Assembly: GCA_965652645.1 (NCBI GenBank)
Contig: CBFGXE010000004.1
Coordinates: 82,820 to 146,819, forward strand
Origin: ZC4RG30 sp965652645
GTDB lineage: Bacteria > Pseudomonadota > Gammaproteobacteria > Steroidobacterales > Steroidobacteraceae
Direction: 5' to 3'
DNA: 64,000 nucleotides
Shown here: one piece after another, positions 1-7,969 of the stretch
How positions within the stretch are numbered: the first letter of the stretch is position 1
Layout: the number at the start of each line of letters is the position of its first letter
The notes under the pieces: generated by a model
The model's input: the letters and a program-made list of their open reading frames with translations, nothing else
The model's database searches: none
What the model was told of the DNA's origin: nothing
Position numbers and translations under genes: made by a program

Positions 1-387
1 CTCGCCGCCCTTGAACACGTGCAGCTTGCGGAACATCTTCCGGCCCAGCGTGTTCTTCGGCAGCATGCCCTTCACCGCGAACTCGATCGCGCGCTCCGGG
101 TGTTCCTGCAGCAGCTTGCCCAGCGAGATGGACTTCAGGTTGCCCATGTAGCCGGTGTGCTTGTGGTAGAACTTGTCGGTGAGCTTCGCGCCGGTGACGC
201 GGACCTTCTCCGCGTTCAGCACGATGAGGTTGTCGCCCATGTCGACGTGCGGGCTGTAGTCGGCCTTGTGCTTGCCACGCAGGCGATGCGCAAGCTGCGT
301 GGCCAGGCGTCCCAGGGTCTTGCCCTCGGCGTCGATCACGTACCAGTCCGCGCGCACTTCGGCGGGTTTGACGAATGTGGTGCTCAT
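1..387 (-). CDS. rplM: 50S ribosomal protein L13 (partial, 3' end off window)
   Basis: L13 is an early-assembling protein of the large ribosomal subunit. About 129 codons are visible. They include the L13 stretches GRLATQLAHRLRGKHK near residue 24 and LGRKMFRKLHVF near the left edge. E. coli L13 has 142 residues, so only about a dozen C-terminal residues are missing. The ATG at 387 gives the usual N-terminus. rpsI (S9) is the normal downstream partner and is expected just beyond base 1. A good sigma-70 promoter lies upstream at 463-491. Identity is secure from sequence. Confidence 0.97.
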   Translation of the reverse strand, partial: MSTTFVKPAEVRADWYVIDAEGKTLGRLATQLAHRLRGKHKADYSPHVDMGDNLIVLNAEKVRVTGAKLTDKFYHKHTGYMGNLKSISLGKLLQEHPERAIEFAVKGMLPKNTLGRKMFRKLHVFKGGE

Positions 388-462
388 CTTGGCTCTACCG
401 GGTTCTGCTCTGGCCCCGTTGCCGGCCCTGTGGCCGCCTGGGTACCGTAAAAAAGGCCGCAG

Positions 463-491
463 AGTGTAATCCAAGGGCCGCGCGCTTTCAA
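463..491 (-). promoter_or_regulatory. sigma-70 promoter for rplM
   Basis: Read on the minus strand there is a TTGAAA -35 (491-486) and a TACACT -10 (468-463) with an exact 17-base spacer. This places transcription start near 456 and leaves a leader of about 70 bases before the rplM ATG at 387. It is the best-matching promoter in the window. Confidence 0.6.
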
Positions 492-531
492 AGCGCATTC
501 AGCAGGAATCCGCGGCCGCGCCGGCCACATA

Positions 532-537
532 TATAGT
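532..537 (+). promoter_or_regulatory. -10-like element just before coq7
   Basis: TATAGT ends six bases before the coq7 ATG at 544, so transcription would start at about the A of the start codon, giving a leaderless mRNA. No Shine-Dalgarno sequence precedes the ATG. No convincing -35 is seen at 17 bases, so this rests on position and pattern. The same arrangement recurs at other genes in the window. Confidence 0.4.
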
Positions 538-543
538 AGTCCC

Positions 544-1176
544 ATGGCAGCCGAACGAACCCTTGCAGATCAACTACTTGCCAGCGCCGATCGGGCCCTG
601 CGGGCCGTCTTCGCCCCGCCCAGGGCCAGCCGCCCGGCGCCCGGGATGCCCGGTGGCAGCCTCGCGGAGCCCGAACGGCAGCTGGTGGCGGGGCTGATGC
701 GGGTCAACCACGCCGGGGAAGTGGCCGCCCAGGGCCTCTACCACGGCCAGGCGCTGGTGGCCCGCGATCCGGCCGTGCGCCAGGTGCTGGAGCGGGCCGC
801 CCGCGAGGAGAGCGACCACCTGGCCTGGTGCGAGGAGCGCCTGCGCGAACTGCAGGACCGGCCCAGCCGCCTGCACCCCTTCTGGTATGCCGGATCCTTC
901 GCCATCGGCGCGGTGGCGGGACTGGCCTCCGATCGCGTGAGCCTGGGCTTTGTGGCCGAAACCGAGCGGCAGGTGGAGCGGCACCTCGACTCCCACCTGC
1001 AGCAATTGCCCGCGGAGGATGCACGCAGCCGCGCCATCCTGGAGCAGATGCGCACTGACGAGCAGGCGCATGGCGAGATGGCCCGCCACTCCGGCGGCGT
1101 TGCGCTGCCCCGCGCCGTGCAGAAGGTCATGCAATTGGCCTCGCGCGTGATGACGGGCACCGCCCGCCACCTGTAA
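544..1176 (+). CDS. coq7: 2-polyprenyl-3-methyl-6-methoxy-1,4-benzoquinone monooxygenase (Coq7)
   Basis: Coq7 is a di-iron enzyme that hydroxylates demethoxyubiquinone with O2 in ubiquinone synthesis at the inner membrane. The 210-residue protein has the family's paired carboxylate/histidine ligand motifs: NHAGEVAAQGLYHGQ near residue 58, EESDHLAW near 90, ETERQVERHLDSH near 140 and DEQAHGEM near 170. The length is typical of bacterial Coq7. E. coli uses the flavoprotein UbiF instead; Coq7 is the form found in Pseudomonas and Xanthomonas relatives. The gene stands alone, divergent from rplM, with the ATG at 544 directly behind a -10-like hexamer and no ribosome-binding site. Confidence 0.95.
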   Translation: MAAERTLADQLLASADRALRAVFAPPRASRPAPGMPGGSLAEPERQLVAGLMRVNHAGEVAAQGLYHGQALVARDPAVRQVLERAAREESDHLAWCEERLRELQDRPSRLHPFWYAGSFAIGAVAGLASDRVSLGFVAETERQVERHLDSHLQQLPAEDARSRAILEQMRTDEQAHGEMARHSGGVALPRAVQKVMQLASRVMTGTARHL

Positions 1177-1203
1177 CTGCGACCGGCTTCACAGCCCGTG
1201 CGG

Positions 1204-1230
1204 TTGTCACGGCGCCTCGTTATGTAATAC
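1204..1230 (+). promoter_or_regulatory. possible crp promoter
   Basis: TTGTCA (1204-1209) and TAATAC (1225-1230) lie upstream of crp with a rather short 15-base spacer. The predicted leader would be about 55 bases. This is the best candidate in the 115-base gap between coq7 and crp, but the spacing makes it weak. No good TGTGA-N6-TCACA site for autoregulation is visible. Confidence 0.3.
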
Positions 1231-1291
1231 AAAGGGCGACATATTCAGGGAAGTGCGACCCGCATCGGGCAATAAGTCGAGAACGATAACA

Positions 1292-2062
1292 ATGGAAGAC
1301 AGCATCAAGCCGCTGAGCGACATTCCTGCGATCAACCGGTTTCTCAGCTATTGCCGCATCCGCACGGTGCCGTCGAAGACGGTGATCATCCACGCGGGCG
1401 ACCTGCCCGACGTCCTCTACTACATCATCAGCGGCTCGGTCGAAGTGATGATCGAGGACGAGGAAGGCAACGAGATGGTGCTGGCCTACCTCAACAAGGG
1501 CCAGTTTTTCGGCGAGATGGGCCTGTTCCACGACGCCCCCACCCGCAGCGCCTGGGTACGCACCCGCAACCAGTGCGAGCTGGCGGAGATGACCTATCCG
1601 CGCTTCCGCCAGATTGCCGCCGAGTCGCCAGGCCTGGTGTTCGAGCTGGCCACGCAGCTGGCCACCCGCCTCGACCGCACCAACCGCAAGCTGGGCGACC
1701 TGGCCTTCGTCGACGTCACCGGCCGCGTGGCGCACGCCATCATGGACCTGTGCGGCGAGCCCGATGCCATGACGCATCCGGAAGGCATGCAGATCAAGGT
1801 TTCCCGCCAGGAGCTCTCGCGCCTGGTGGGCTGCTCGCGCGAGATGGCGGGCCGCGTGCTGAAGGTGCTGGAAGACCAGGGCCTGCTGCGCGCCACCGGC
1901 AAGACCATCGTGGTGTTCAATGCGCGGCCGAAGATGAAGACCCGGCCGGTGATCGTGCCCGCGCAGCCGGCAACCGGCGGCAAGGGTGCCTCGCCGCGCA
2001 CGCCGCCGGCGGCCTCGCCTGACGACGACGAAGACGACGACTGGGACGACGACGAGGAGTGA
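1292..2062 (+). CDS. crp: Crp/Vfr-type global transcriptional regulator with acidic C-terminal tail
   Basis: This is a cyclic-nucleotide-responsive regulator. The first ~210 residues follow E. coli Crp and Pseudomonas Vfr closely: FFGEMGLF and TRSAWVRT (the phosphate-binding GE and RS residues) in the nucleotide fold, then DLAFVDVTGR at the hinge. The helix-turn-helix is SRQELSRLVGCSREMAGRVL. The Thr127/Ser128 pair of E. coli is Thr-Asn here. ATG at 1292 matches the Crp N-terminus; an upstream in-frame GTG at 1253 would add 13 unlikely residues. The total is 256 aa, because a ~45-residue tail rich in Pro, Ala and then Asp/Glu follows the normal end. Whether the ligand is cAMP or, as in Clp, c-di-GMP cannot be read here. 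Confidence 0.93.
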   Translation: MEDSIKPLSDIPAINRFLSYCRIRTVPSKTVIIHAGDLPDVLYYIISGSVEVMIEDEEGNEMVLAYLNKGQFFGEMGLFHDAPTRSAWVRTRNQCELAEMTYPRFRQIAAESPGLVFELATQLATRLDRTNRKLGDLAFVDVTGRVAHAIMDLCGEPDAMTHPEGMQIKVSRQELSRLVGCSREMAGRVLKVLEDQGLLRATGKTIVVFNARPKMKTRPVIVPAQPATGGKGASPRTPPAASPDDDEDDDWDDDEE

Positions 2063-2083
2063 TCCCGTTGCCGGCGGCCGCGC

Positions 2084-2770
2084 TCAGGCCCGGGGCGTGG
2101 CTGCGGCGTTGATGTTGCCGCGCATCGCGCCGATCACGGCGCGGTAGTCCTTTTCCCCGAAGATGGCCGAACCGGCCACGAAGGTGTCGGCGCCGGCGCG
2201 TGCGATCTCGCCGATGTTGTCCACCTTCACTCCGCCGTCTATTTCCAGGCGGATGGCGCGGCCACTGGCGTCGATGCGCCGGCGCACTTCCCGGATCTTC
2301 TCGAGCGCACCGGGGATGAACTTCTGGCCGCCGAAGCCGGGATTCACCGACATGATGAGCACCAGGTCGAGCAGGTGCAGCGTGTGGTCCAGCCAGTTCA
2401 GCGGCGTGGCCGGGTTGAACACCAGGCCCGCCTGGCAACCGGATTCACGGATCAGCCCGATGGTGCGGTCCACGTGCTCGCTGGCTTCAGGGTGGAAGCT
2501 GATGATGCTGGCGCCCGCCTTCGCGAAGTCCGGGATGATGCGGTCCACCGGCCTGACCATCAGGTGCACGTCGATGGGCGCCTTCACGCCATGCTTGCGC
2601 AGCGCCTCGCACACCAGCGGGCCGACGGTGAGATTGGGCACGTAGTGGTTGTCCATCACGTCGAAGTGCACCACGTCCGCACCGGCGGCAAGCACGTTGT
2701 CGACTTCCTCGCCCAGGCGGGCGAAGTTGGCCGAAAGGATGGAGGGGGCGATCCAGGCAGGTTGCGGCAT
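2084..2770 (-). CDS. rpe: ribulose-phosphate 3-epimerase
   Basis: Rpe interconverts ribulose 5-phosphate and xylulose 5-phosphate in the pentose phosphate pathway. The 228-residue TIM barrel shows APSILSANFARLGEE at the N-terminus, VVHFDVMDNHYVPNLT, DVHLMV, SVNPGFGGQKF and LEIDGGVK, including the family metal and catalytic Asp/His positions. Length is typical. It lies 17 bases after djlA on the same strand and could be co-transcribed, but its ATG has no ribosome-binding site and sits six bases behind a TAGACT hexamer. It converges on crp with a 21-base gap. Confidence 0.96.
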   Translation of the reverse strand: MPQPAWIAPSILSANFARLGEEVDNVLAAGADVVHFDVMDNHYVPNLTVGPLVCEALRKHGVKAPIDVHLMVRPVDRIIPDFAKAGASIISFHPEASEHVDRTIGLIRESGCQAGLVFNPATPLNWLDHTLHLLDLVLIMSVNPGFGGQKFIPGALEKIREVRRRIDASGRAIRLEIDGGVKVDNIGEIARAGADTFVAGSAIFGEKDYRAVIGAMRGNINAAATPRA

Positions 2771-2776
2771 GGCGGA

Positions 2777-2782
2777 AGTCTA
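2777..2782 (-). promoter_or_regulatory. -10-like element just before rpe
   Basis: On the minus strand TAGACT is followed by six bases and then the rpe ATG at 2770. The same hexamer at the same distance precedes purE and the amidohydrolase at 24299. No -35 consensus is seen. It would produce a leaderless rpe transcript starting inside the short djlA-rpe gap. Confidence 0.4.
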
Positions 2783-2787
2783 GCGGT

Positions 2788-3543
2788 TCAGCCCATGCCG
2801 CGCTGCGTGCGCAGCAGCTCGTAGGCCTCCTTGATGGCCTGGGTGCGCTGCTTGGCGTGCTCGAGCATGGAGTCGGGCAGGCCGTTGGCCTTGAGTTTGT
2901 CGGGGTGGTGGCGGCTGAGCAGGCGGCGATACACCCGGGTGAGCTCCTCGTTGGTGATGGCCGGATCGGCCTCCAGCGTGCGATAGGCCGCTGCCGTGCG
3001 CGCCGCGTGGTCCTGCACCACGCCACCGCCGGCGGTGCCACGCAGCGCGCCCTCGATGCGTTCCAGCTGCAGCGGCGTGATGCCCAGCAGGCCGGCGGCG
3101 CGGGTGATGCGTGCCCGCGCGTTGTGGCCCATGTCGCTGCCCGCCAGAGCGAACTTCAGCTGGATCTCGATGAACATGCGCAGGATTTCCGGCTGCGAGT
3201 GGCAGGCACCGCGCAGGTCGGCGATCTCGGCATCCAGGTCGAAGTCCGGCTGCTTGCCGCGCGTGAATTCCGCGATGGCGGCCTGCACCTGCACGGCATC
3301 CAGCCTCAGCGCCCGCATCACGCCGCGGGCGGCCTCGATCTCCCGCTCGGTGACCCGGCCGTCGGCCTTGGCCACGTGGCCCAGCAGGCGGAAGGTGCTG
3401 ACAAAAAACTGCTCGCCGCTGGGACGGGTGCGCCGCTCGGCCATCAGGTCATACTGGTGGCCCACCGCAGCCCCGAGCGCGGCGCCGATCGGGCCCAGCG
3501 CCAGGCCCAGCGCACCCCCGATCAGTTTTCCCGTCCACTGCAT
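2788..3543 (-). CDS. djlA: DjlA-type membrane-anchored DnaJ co-chaperone
   Basis: The protein has 251 residues. The N-terminus MQWTGKLIGGALGLALGPIG followed by a glycine-rich helix resembles the single dimerising membrane segment of DjlA. Residues ~45-170 form a TerB-like helical domain. The C-terminal ~65 residues are a J domain with RRLLSRHHPDKL, the HPD motif that stimulates DnaK ATPase. E. coli DjlA has 271 residues. The start at 3543 is six bases from the purC start on the other strand, so the two promoters must overlap each other's coding sequence. A TACCAT hexamer lies six bases before the ATG. Confidence 0.9.
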   Translation of the reverse strand: MQWTGKLIGGALGLALGPIGAALGAAVGHQYDLMAERRTRPSGEQFFVSTFRLLGHVAKADGRVTEREIEAARGVMRALRLDAVQVQAAIAEFTRGKQPDFDLDAEIADLRGACHSQPEILRMFIEIQLKFALAGSDMGHNARARITRAAGLLGITPLQLERIEGALRGTAGGGVVQDHAARTAAAYRTLEADPAITNEELTRVYRRLLSRHHPDKLKANGLPDSMLEHAKQRTQAIKEAYELLRTQRGMG

Positions 3544-3549
3544 TCGTTT

Positions 3550-4476
3550 ATGGTAGCAATCTTGAATACCACTTCACCCACCGCCCTCCACGAGACCCAT
3601 CTTGCGGGGCTCAGGCGCATCCACCGGGGCAAGGTCCGCGACGTCTACGCCATCGACGACGACAGCCTGCTGATCGTCGCCACCGACCGGCTGTCGGCCT
3701 TCGACGTGATCCTTCCGGACCCCATCCCGGGCAAGGGGCGCATCCTCAATGCGATCTCCAACTTCTGGTTCGCGAACACCGCGCACATCATCCGCAACCA
3801 CCTGCTGGACCGGCCGCTGGCGCAGGTGCTTCCCGACCCGTCCGAGCGCGCACAGGTGGAGGGACGCGCCGTGGTGGCGCGGCGCCTGAAGGCACTGCCC
3901 ATCGAGGCCGTGGTGCGCGGCTACCTCATCGGCTCGGGCTGGAAGGACTACCAGGCCACCGGCAGGGTTTGCGGCATCGCACTGCCGCCCGGCCTCAGGC
4001 AGGCGCAGCAGCTGCCGCAAGTGATCTTCACGCCCGCCACCAAGGCCGCGGTGGGCGACCACGACGAGAACATCAGCTTCGAAGAGGCCGCGCGGCTCGT
4101 TGGCGCCGAGCTCGCGGCGCGCGTGCGCGATGCCTCCATCGCGCTCTATCGCCATGCCTCGGTGCATGCAGCGAAGCGCGGCATCATCATCGCCGACACC
4201 AAGTTCGAGTTCGGCCTCATGCCCGATGGCGGGCTGCTGCTGATGGACGAGGCACTCACGCCCGACTCCTCCCGCTTCTGGCCGGCCGACACCTGGCGCG
4301 TGGGCACCAGCCCGCCCTCCTTCGACAAGCAGTTCGTGCGCGACTACCTGGAAACCCTGGACTGGAACAAGCAGGCACCCGGCCCGCGCCTGCCCCCGGA
4401 CGTGATCAGCCAGACCGTGGCGCGTTACGAGGAGGCCCTGCGCCGCCTGACCGGCCCGGAGACCGTCGCGGGCTGA
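3550..4476 (+). CDS. purC: phosphoribosylaminoimidazole-succinocarboxamide synthase
   Basis: PurC joins aspartate to CAIR using ATP in purine synthesis. The 308-residue protein is the longer, yeast-like form rather than the ~237-residue E. coli form. Visible motifs are RRIHRGKVRDVYAIDDD near residue 22, LIVATDRLSAFDV, the long substrate region with VVRGYLIGSGWKDY, and ADTKFEFG near 210. ATG at 3550 is used because LNTTSP... upstream-homologous residues begin here; a TTG at 3562 is the only nearby alternative. No ribosome-binding site is visible. Seventeen bases separate it from the BrkB gene, a likely operon. Confidence 0.95.
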   Translation: MVAILNTTSPTALHETHLAGLRRIHRGKVRDVYAIDDDSLLIVATDRLSAFDVILPDPIPGKGRILNAISNFWFANTAHIIRNHLLDRPLAQVLPDPSERAQVEGRAVVARRLKALPIEAVVRGYLIGSGWKDYQATGRVCGIALPPGLRQAQQLPQVIFTPATKAAVGDHDENISFEEAARLVGAELAARVRDASIALYRHASVHAAKRGIIIADTKFEFGLMPDGGLLLMDEALTPDSSRFWPADTWRVGTSPPSFDKQFVRDYLETLDWNKQAPGPRLPPDVISQTVARYEEALRRLTGPETVAG

Positions 4477-4493
4477 CGCCCGGGGGTTCGGGC

Positions 4494-5798
4494 ATGTGGC
4501 AGCGAATCTGGCAACTGCTCGACCACGCGCTCTTCGGCCCGCACACCGGGGGCAAGGAGCCCGCGGCGCGCCTGCTGCGCGGCCTGCGCTATCCCTATGC
4601 CATCCTGCGCGACCTCATCGGCGGCGAGCTGACGCTGCGCGCCACCGGCCTGGTGTACACCACGCTGCTGGCGCTGATCCCGGCCATCGCCCTCTCCTTC
4701 GCGGTGCTGAAGGCCTTCGGCGCGCATCGCGAGCTGAGGCCTTTCCTGATGGAGTTCTTCCGCCCGCTGGGCGAGGCCGCGCCGGTGATGGTGGAGCGGC
4801 TGATGATGTTCGCCGAGCGCGTCAGCGGCGGACTGGTGGGCGCGGTGGGCCTGATGCTGCTGCTGTGGACGCTGGTCGGCACGGTGAAGAAGGTCGAGGA
4901 CAGCATGAACTTCGTGTGGCGGGTCGACCGCGCGCGCAGCATCCTGCGCCGCGTGGTGGAGTTCGCCGTGCTGGTCACGCTGGGCCCGCTGGTGGTGGCC
5001 ACCGTGATCGGCCTGTCCAAGCTCGCGCTCGACCGCGTCGCGGTGGTCACCTTCGAGGACTTCACGCTGGGCCAGCAGGTGGCGCAGCTGCTGCTCAGGC
5101 TGGCGCCCTTTGCCATCGTCACCGGCCTGTTCACCGCCATGTACGTGCTGATGCCCAACACCCGCGTGCGGCTGGGCCCGGCCTTCTTCGGTGGCCTGGC
5201 CGCCGGCATCACCTGGACTGCCCTGGGCAGGATCTTCACCGCGATGGTGCTCTACACCTCGCGACTGGAGCTGGTGTACGCAGGTTTCGCCATCGTGGTG
5301 GCCGCCTTCCTCTGGACCTACCTGGGATGGCTGGTGCTGCTGGCCGGCGCACAGCTTGCCTTCTACCTGCAGAATCCCAACTACCTGCGGCTCGGCCATT
5401 CGCTGCTGCGCCTCTCCAACGACGAACAGGAACGCCTCGCGCTCGACATCATGGCGCGCATCGCCATGGCGCATCGCGCCGGTGACCCGCCCTGGACCAT
5501 CGAGCGCATGAGCCGGGCGCTCAGCCTGCCCGGCATCGCGCTGGCCAACATGGCCACGCACCTGGAGAAGGCCGGGCTGATCGCGCAGGCCGACGACGGC
5601 AAGCTGTTCCCCGGGCGCGAGATCAGCAACATCCCGCTGGCCGACGTGGTGCTCTGCGCGCGGCGGCGCCACGTCGGCATAGAACTGCCGCACCATGTCT
5701 CGGTGCCGGGCGTGCTGGAACTGCAGCAGCAGATGGAAAGGGCCTGGCGCGATGCCTGCGGCACGCGCACGCTGGCGGACCTGATCAGCGGCAAGTGA
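4494..5798 (+). CDS. YihY/BrkB family inner-membrane protein
   Basis: The 434-residue protein belongs to the YihY/BrkB family, often misnamed ribonuclease BN. Residues ~35-300 contain about six hydrophobic segments, for example LVYTTLLALIPAIALSFAVL, VGAVGLMLLLWTLVG and FAIVVAAFLWTYLGWLVLLA. The last ~130 residues are soluble and look like a winged helix (ERLALDIMARIAMAHR then GIALANMATHLEKAGLI), a common extension in this family. The molecular function is not established for the family. It follows purC closely and may share its transcript. ATG 4494 is the first Met of the homologous region. Confidence 0.85.
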   Translation: MWQRIWQLLDHALFGPHTGGKEPAARLLRGLRYPYAILRDLIGGELTLRATGLVYTTLLALIPAIALSFAVLKAFGAHRELRPFLMEFFRPLGEAAPVMVERLMMFAERVSGGLVGAVGLMLLLWTLVGTVKKVEDSMNFVWRVDRARSILRRVVEFAVLVTLGPLVVATVIGLSKLALDRVAVVTFEDFTLGQQVAQLLLRLAPFAIVTGLFTAMYVLMPNTRVRLGPAFFGGLAAGITWTALGRIFTAMVLYTSRLELVYAGFAIVVAAFLWTYLGWLVLLAGAQLAFYLQNPNYLRLGHSLLRLSNDEQERLALDIMARIAMAHRAGDPPWTIERMSRALSLPGIALANMATHLEKAGLIAQADDGKLFPGREISNIPLADVVLCARRRHVGIELPHHVSVPGVLELQQQMERAWRDACGTRTLADLISGK

Positions 5799-5841
5799 CC
5801 GGCCCATTGAGATTGGCGCGGGATTGCCACATCGTCGCGCC

Positions 5842-6270
5842 ATGAACCACGCCCCTTCACCTTCCGCCGCTGCGCTGGCAGGCGAAGTTTCCTTCCATGC
5901 CCAGCGTGGCCGCGGACCCGGCGGCCAGAACGTCAACAAGGTGGCCAGCGCCGTGCTGCTCACCTGGGACTACGCCGCCTCAAGGCTGCTGGATGAGGCG
6001 CAGAAGCAGCGGCTGGGCGCGAAACTCGCCACCACCCTCAACAGCCGGGGCGAGATCCAGTTGCGCAGCGATGAATTCCGCGACCAGGAACGCAACAAGG
6101 CGCGGGCGCTGGAGAAGCTGGCCGAAAGGGTTGCCGCTGCGCTGTTCGTGCCGAAGAAACGCAGGCCCACGAAACCGACCAGGGCCTCGCGCCTGAAGCG
6201 GCTGGAAGGCAAGGTGCAGAAGTCGCGCACCAAGAAGCTGCGCGGCAAGGTGGACTGGCGCAGCCAGTAG
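5842..6270 (+). CDS. arfB: alternative ribosome-rescue factor ArfB (peptidyl-tRNA hydrolase)
   Basis: ArfB frees stalled ribosomes that lack a stop codon by hydrolysing peptidyl-tRNA. The 142-residue protein carries the GGQ loop in RGRGPGGQNVNKVAS near residue 30, followed by a class I release-factor domain 3 fold. The tail is strongly basic (KKRRPTK to KSRTKKLRGKVDW), as needed to reach into the empty mRNA channel. ATG 5842 is preferred over an upstream in-frame TTG at 5824. It lies 43 bases after the BrkB gene and converges on pmbA. Confidence 0.9.
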   Translation: MNHAPSPSAAALAGEVSFHAQRGRGPGGQNVNKVASAVLLTWDYAASRLLDEAQKQRLGAKLATTLNSRGEIQLRSDEFRDQERNKARALEKLAERVAAALFVPKKRRPTKPTRASRLKRLEGKVQKSRTKKLRGKVDWRSQ

Positions 6271-6279
6271 GCGAAGGGG

Positions 6280-6302
6280 CGCCGGCAGCTCAGCCGCCGG
6301 CG
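6280..6302. terminator. hairpin between convergent arfB and pmbA
   Basis: CGCCGGC (6280-6286) and GCCGGCG (6296-6302) pair across a nine-base loop in the convergent gap, overlapping the last codons of pmbA. There is no T-run on either side, so it may be only a weak or factor-assisted terminator. Confidence 0.3.
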
Positions 6303-7636
6303 ATGGTCATCTCGTCCAGCAGCACCGGCCCGGTCTGGATCGCTCCCAGCCGGTCCACCTCGCTGCCCAGCGCCTGCACGCCGCGGTACATGTCCTTCAG
6401 GTTGCCGGCAATGGTCACCTCGTGCACCGGGTACGCCAGCTCGCCGTTCTCCACCCAGTAGCCGGAGGCGCCGCGCGAATAGTCGCCGGTGACGCCATTG
6501 ACGCCCTGGCCCAGCAATTCCGTGACGAAGAAGCCGGATCCCATGCGCCTGAGCAGCGCCGGGGTGTCCAGCAATCCCTCGCTGCTGTCCAGCAGCAGGT
6601 TGTGGATGCCGCCGGCATTGCCGGTGCTCTTCAGTCCCAGCTTGCGCGCCGAATAGCTGCCCAGCACATACCCCTGCAGCACGCCGTCGCGCACCAGGTC
6701 GCGGTCGCGCGTGGCCACGCCCTCGCCATCGAAGGGACTGCTGGCCATGGCGCCGCGCAGGTGCGGTCGCTCGCGCATCTGCACGAAGGACGGCAGCACC
6801 TGCTGCCCCATCGCATCGAGCAGGAAGGAAGCCTTGCGGTACTGGCTCGAGCCGCGCACCGCCGCCACCATGTGGCCGAAAAAACCGCGCGCCATGTCGG
6901 CCGAGAACAGCACCGGCGCCTTGCGCGTGCTGATCTGCCGCGCACCCAGGCGCGCGATGGCGCGCTCACCGGCACGGCGCCCGATGGCCTCCCCCGGCTC
7001 CAGCGCCTGCGCATCGCGCGCCGCGCTGTACCAGTAGTCGCGCTGCATGTCGCTGCCGTCCTGCGCCAGCAGCACGCAGCTCATGCTGTGGCTGGTCACC
7101 GGATAGCCGGCCAGGAAGCCATGTGAATTGCCATACACCCGCACGCCGCGGTGCGTGGACACCGAGGCCCCCTCGGAGTTGGCCAGCCGCTTGTCCACGG
7201 CGAGGCCCGCGGCCTCGGTGGCTCGCGCCAGTTCGATGGCCTCCTCGGGCGCGAGGTCCCAGGGATGGTAGAGGTCGAGGTCGGGCACCTCGCGCGCCAT
7301 GTCCGCGGCATCGGCCAGCCCCGCGAACTCGTCGCGCGCCGTGTGGCGGGCGATGGCACAGGCCTTGGCCACCATCTCGCGCACGGCCCCGGGCCTGAGG
7401 TCGGCGCTGCTGGCCGAGCCCTTGGAATGGTCGAAATAGACGGTGATGCCGAGCCCGCGGTCGCGCTGGTATTCGATGGTTTCGACCTCGCCCAGCCGCA
7501 CCGTGACGTTGAGGCCCTGCTGCAGGCTGACGTCCGCCTCCGCCTGGGTGGCTCCCGCCGCCCTGGCCTCGCTGAGCGCCAGCGCCACGGTTTCGGCCAG
7601 TTCGGGAATGCGTGATGCGTCGACGGCCTGTGACAT
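6290..7636 (-). CDS. pmbA: metalloprotease PmbA/TldE
   Basis: PmbA (TldE) is the partner of TldD; the E. coli heterodimer degrades unfolded peptides, matures microcin B17 and processes CcdA. The 448-residue protein has the family features: an N-terminal VALALSEARAAGA helix, ETIEYQRDRGLGITVYFDHSKGS near residue 70, and RGASGYWVENGELAYPVHEVTIAGNL near the C-terminus. The metal ligands of the complex are supplied by TldD, whose gene is at 30176. ATG 7636 is favoured over upstream in-frame starts. The divergent pairing with yjgA is conserved in enteric and related bacteria. Confidence 0.94.
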   Translation of the reverse strand: MSQAVDASRIPELAETVALALSEARAAGATQAEADVSLQQGLNVTVRLGEVETIEYQRDRGLGITVYFDHSKGSASSADLRPGAVREMVAKACAIARHTARDEFAGLADAADMAREVPDLDLYHPWDLAPEEAIELARATEAAGLAVDKRLANSEGASVSTHRGVRVYGNSHGFLAGYPVTSHSMSCVLLAQDGSDMQRDYWYSAARDAQALEPGEAIGRRAGERAIARLGARQISTRKAPVLFSADMARGFFGHMVAAVRGSSQYRKASFLLDAMGQQVLPSFVQMRERPHLRGAMASSPFDGEGVATRDRDLVRDGVLQGYVLGSYSARKLGLKSTGNAGGIHNLLLDSSEGLLDTPALLRRMGSGFFVTELLGQGVNGVTGDYSRGASGYWVENGELAYPVHEVTIAGNLKDMYRGVQALGSEVDRLGAIQTGPVLLDEMTIAGG

Positions 7637-7640
7637 GGGC

Positions 7641-7650
7641 GATAATTGTA
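7641..7650. promoter_or_regulatory. overlapping divergent -10-like elements for yjgA and pmbA
   Basis: The 18-base gap between divergent pmbA and yjgA holds GATAAT (7641-7646, plus strand) and TACAAT (7650-7645, minus strand). Each ends eight bases from its start codon and matches the -10 consensus at five of six bases. Neither gene has a Shine-Dalgarno sequence, so both messages may be leaderless. The -35 regions would fall inside the opposing genes. Confidence 0.4.
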
Positions 7651-7654
7651 CGGC

Positions 7655-7969
7655 ATGGAAGAATTCGACGAAGAAACCGGCGATCCGCGGCCGCCCAGCA
7701 AGAGCCAGCGCAAGCGCGATGCGCACGCCGCGCAGAAGCTGGGCGAGCGGCTGGTGGCGATGCGCGGGCAGGACCTTGCCGACCTGCCGCTCAGCGAACC
7801 GCTGCGCGACGCCATCGCCGAGGCCCGCCGCATCACCAGCCGCGGTGCCCTCTCGCGCCAGTACCAGTACATCGGCAAGCTGATGCGCGGCAGCGACCTG
7901 GCCGCCATCGAGGCGGCGCTGACGCAGCGGGAAGAGGCGCAGAAGGCGCGTGCTAGACTGCGCGGATGA
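7655..7969 (+). CDS. yjgA: short YjgA/DarP-like ribosome biogenesis factor
   Basis: YjgA (DarP, DUF615) associates with late 50S precursors. The 104-residue protein matches the first two thirds of the family: SKSQRKRDAHAAQKLGERLV near residue 15, LPLSEPLRDAIAEARRI near 46 and RQYQYIGKLMRGSDL near 72. The E. coli protein has 183 residues, and its C-terminal ~60-residue helical part is absent here. The stop codon overlaps the purE start (ATGA), so the shortening looks fixed and not a recent frameshift. The penultimate region carries a rare AGA codon that forms part of a TAGACT hexamer before purE. Confidence 0.8.
   Translation: MEEFDEETGDPRPPSKSQRKRDAHAAQKLGERLVAMRGQDLADLPLSEPLRDAIAEARRITSRGALSRQYQYIGKLMRGSDLAAIEAALTQREEAQKARARLRG
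7954..7959 (+). promoter_or_regulatory. -10-like element just before purE
   Basis: TAGACT inside the end of yjgA is followed by six bases and the purE ATG. It is built partly from an AGA arginine codon, unusual in this GC-rich DNA, which suggests the bases are kept for a non-coding reason. It would allow a leaderless purE-purK transcript independent of yjgA. Confidence 0.35.

Noticed and set aside
1253..1291. Upstream GTG start for crp
   Set aside because: It would add 13 residues before the normal Crp N-terminus and falls in the likely leader.
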